Below are positions 28,791 through 29,140 of a stretch of 29,140 bases of DNA, piece by piece. The stretch's first letter is position 1, and every line of letters starts with the position of its first letter. The notes beneath the pieces are model-generated. The model made no database searches. It saw only the letters and a program-made list of their open reading frames with translations, and was not told the origin of the DNA. The position numbers and the translations under genes are program-made. The stretch comes from Lojkania enalia (taxonomy: Eukaryota > Ascomycota > Dothideomycetes > Pleosporales): the NCBI GenBank assembly GCA_010094045.1, contig ML986877.1, positions 1-29,140 on the forward strand, in the 5' to 3' direction.

Positions 28791-29140
28791 TTCGGGCCTA
28801 TACTTTAGTTTTTAAATCTACTACTTAACTCTTATATATTATTATCTACTAGGTAATCTATATTCTCTATACTATCTTTATATACCTTAATCTATTTAGT
28901 TAGGACTTTTAGAAGTCTTAGCTAATTTAGATACTTATTATAAAAAGCTTTTAGCTTATAAAGCGAACCTATAAAATTTAAAACTTTATACTAGACCGGG
29001 TCTGGATTATATCCTACCTATTTTATACAGTATTTAAGGGTCTTATAATACAACTTACTAGCTAGTATTTTCTTAACCTCCTATTCTTCTACCCCCTTAA
29101 TAGCGATAGCAGGTGGTTTCGGAGCTTCTTACTCTAGTAG

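Larger units (their letters stand above)
21430..29140. repeat. AT-rich RIP-mutated block (right)
   Basis: The composition shifts abruptly to the same TA-rich, CA/TG-poor state seen at the left edge, and it continues to the end of the window. It contains the 5' half of the DUF7924 gene and three chromovirus copies. There are no intact ORFs above about 60 codons. Confidence 0.85.
27450..29140 (-). mobile_element. Gypsy chromovirus copy 3 (3' end), running off the window
   Basis: The 3' LTR is 27450-27728 with the polypurine tract beside it. The 3' region and chromodomain follow to the right edge. It is the innermost of the nested set. By eye it keeps more C and G than copies 1 and 2, in line with a later insertion, though I have not counted this. 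Confidence 0.8.

Overview
This window comes from a filamentous ascomycete, probably a Dothideomycete with an isochore-like genome. The evidence is short GT-AG introns of about 49-88 bp, Pezizomycotina-type gene families, Fot1/pogo and Tc1-mariner transposons, and blocks that carry the full signature of repeat-induced point mutation (RIP: CpA changed to TpA on both strands, CA/TG nearly absent, TA everywhere, Gln codons turned into stops). It looks like an accessory, transposon-laden pocket rather than core genome. All calls come from reading the sequence by eye; no database search was run.

Layout. (1) 1 to ~1860 is an AT-rich RIP block. It holds a solo 279-bp LTR with a 5-bp target duplication (400-678) and a Tad1-like LINE gag ORF on the minus strand, whose N-terminus (1877-2059) lies outside the RIP block and is unmutated. 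(2) ~1860-21430 is a GC-balanced island. It holds an undescribed dispersed sequence (2791-3190, with a decayed inverted second copy at 17660-18050); a three-exon SET+MYND methyltransferase-like gene (3293-4829, minus); a Tc1/mariner relic (5190-6322); a complete but inactivated Fot1/pogo element with perfect terminal inverted repeats and TA target duplication (6398-8211); a three-exon gene of 774 aa with a STAND-N-like front and Tudor/SH3-like tail (9364-11842, plus); a pogo transposase C-terminal relic (12189-12660); a divergent pair of multi-pass membrane protein genes (12821-13901 minus and 14413-15667 plus) with an 18-bp minisatellite between them; and a frameshifted kinesin-light-chain-type TPR array (16365-16902, minus). 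From ~17100 to 21000 little is recognisable. (3) ~21430-29140 is a second RIP block. Its edge cuts through a DUF7924-type gene (21002 to ~21945, minus). Beyond it lie three same-orientation copies of one Gypsy chromovirus read on the minus strand, each with a 279-bp 3' LTR, a polypurine tract, an ~1 kb 3' region and a chromodomain; the middle copy also retains the integrase.

Reading of the whole. The intact-looking genes (SET-MYND, STAND-N/Tudor-like and the two membrane proteins) sit among dead elements. The chromovirus copies look serially nested: copy 2 interrupts copy 1 at the end of the integrase core, and copy 3 interrupts copy 2 upstream of integrase. The missing 5' halves should therefore lie beyond the right edge. 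Both RIP boundaries fall inside coding sequences (LINE gag on the left, DUF7924 on the right), so each of these reading frames is mutated on one side and clean on the other. No CRISPR arrays, rRNA or tRNA genes were seen.
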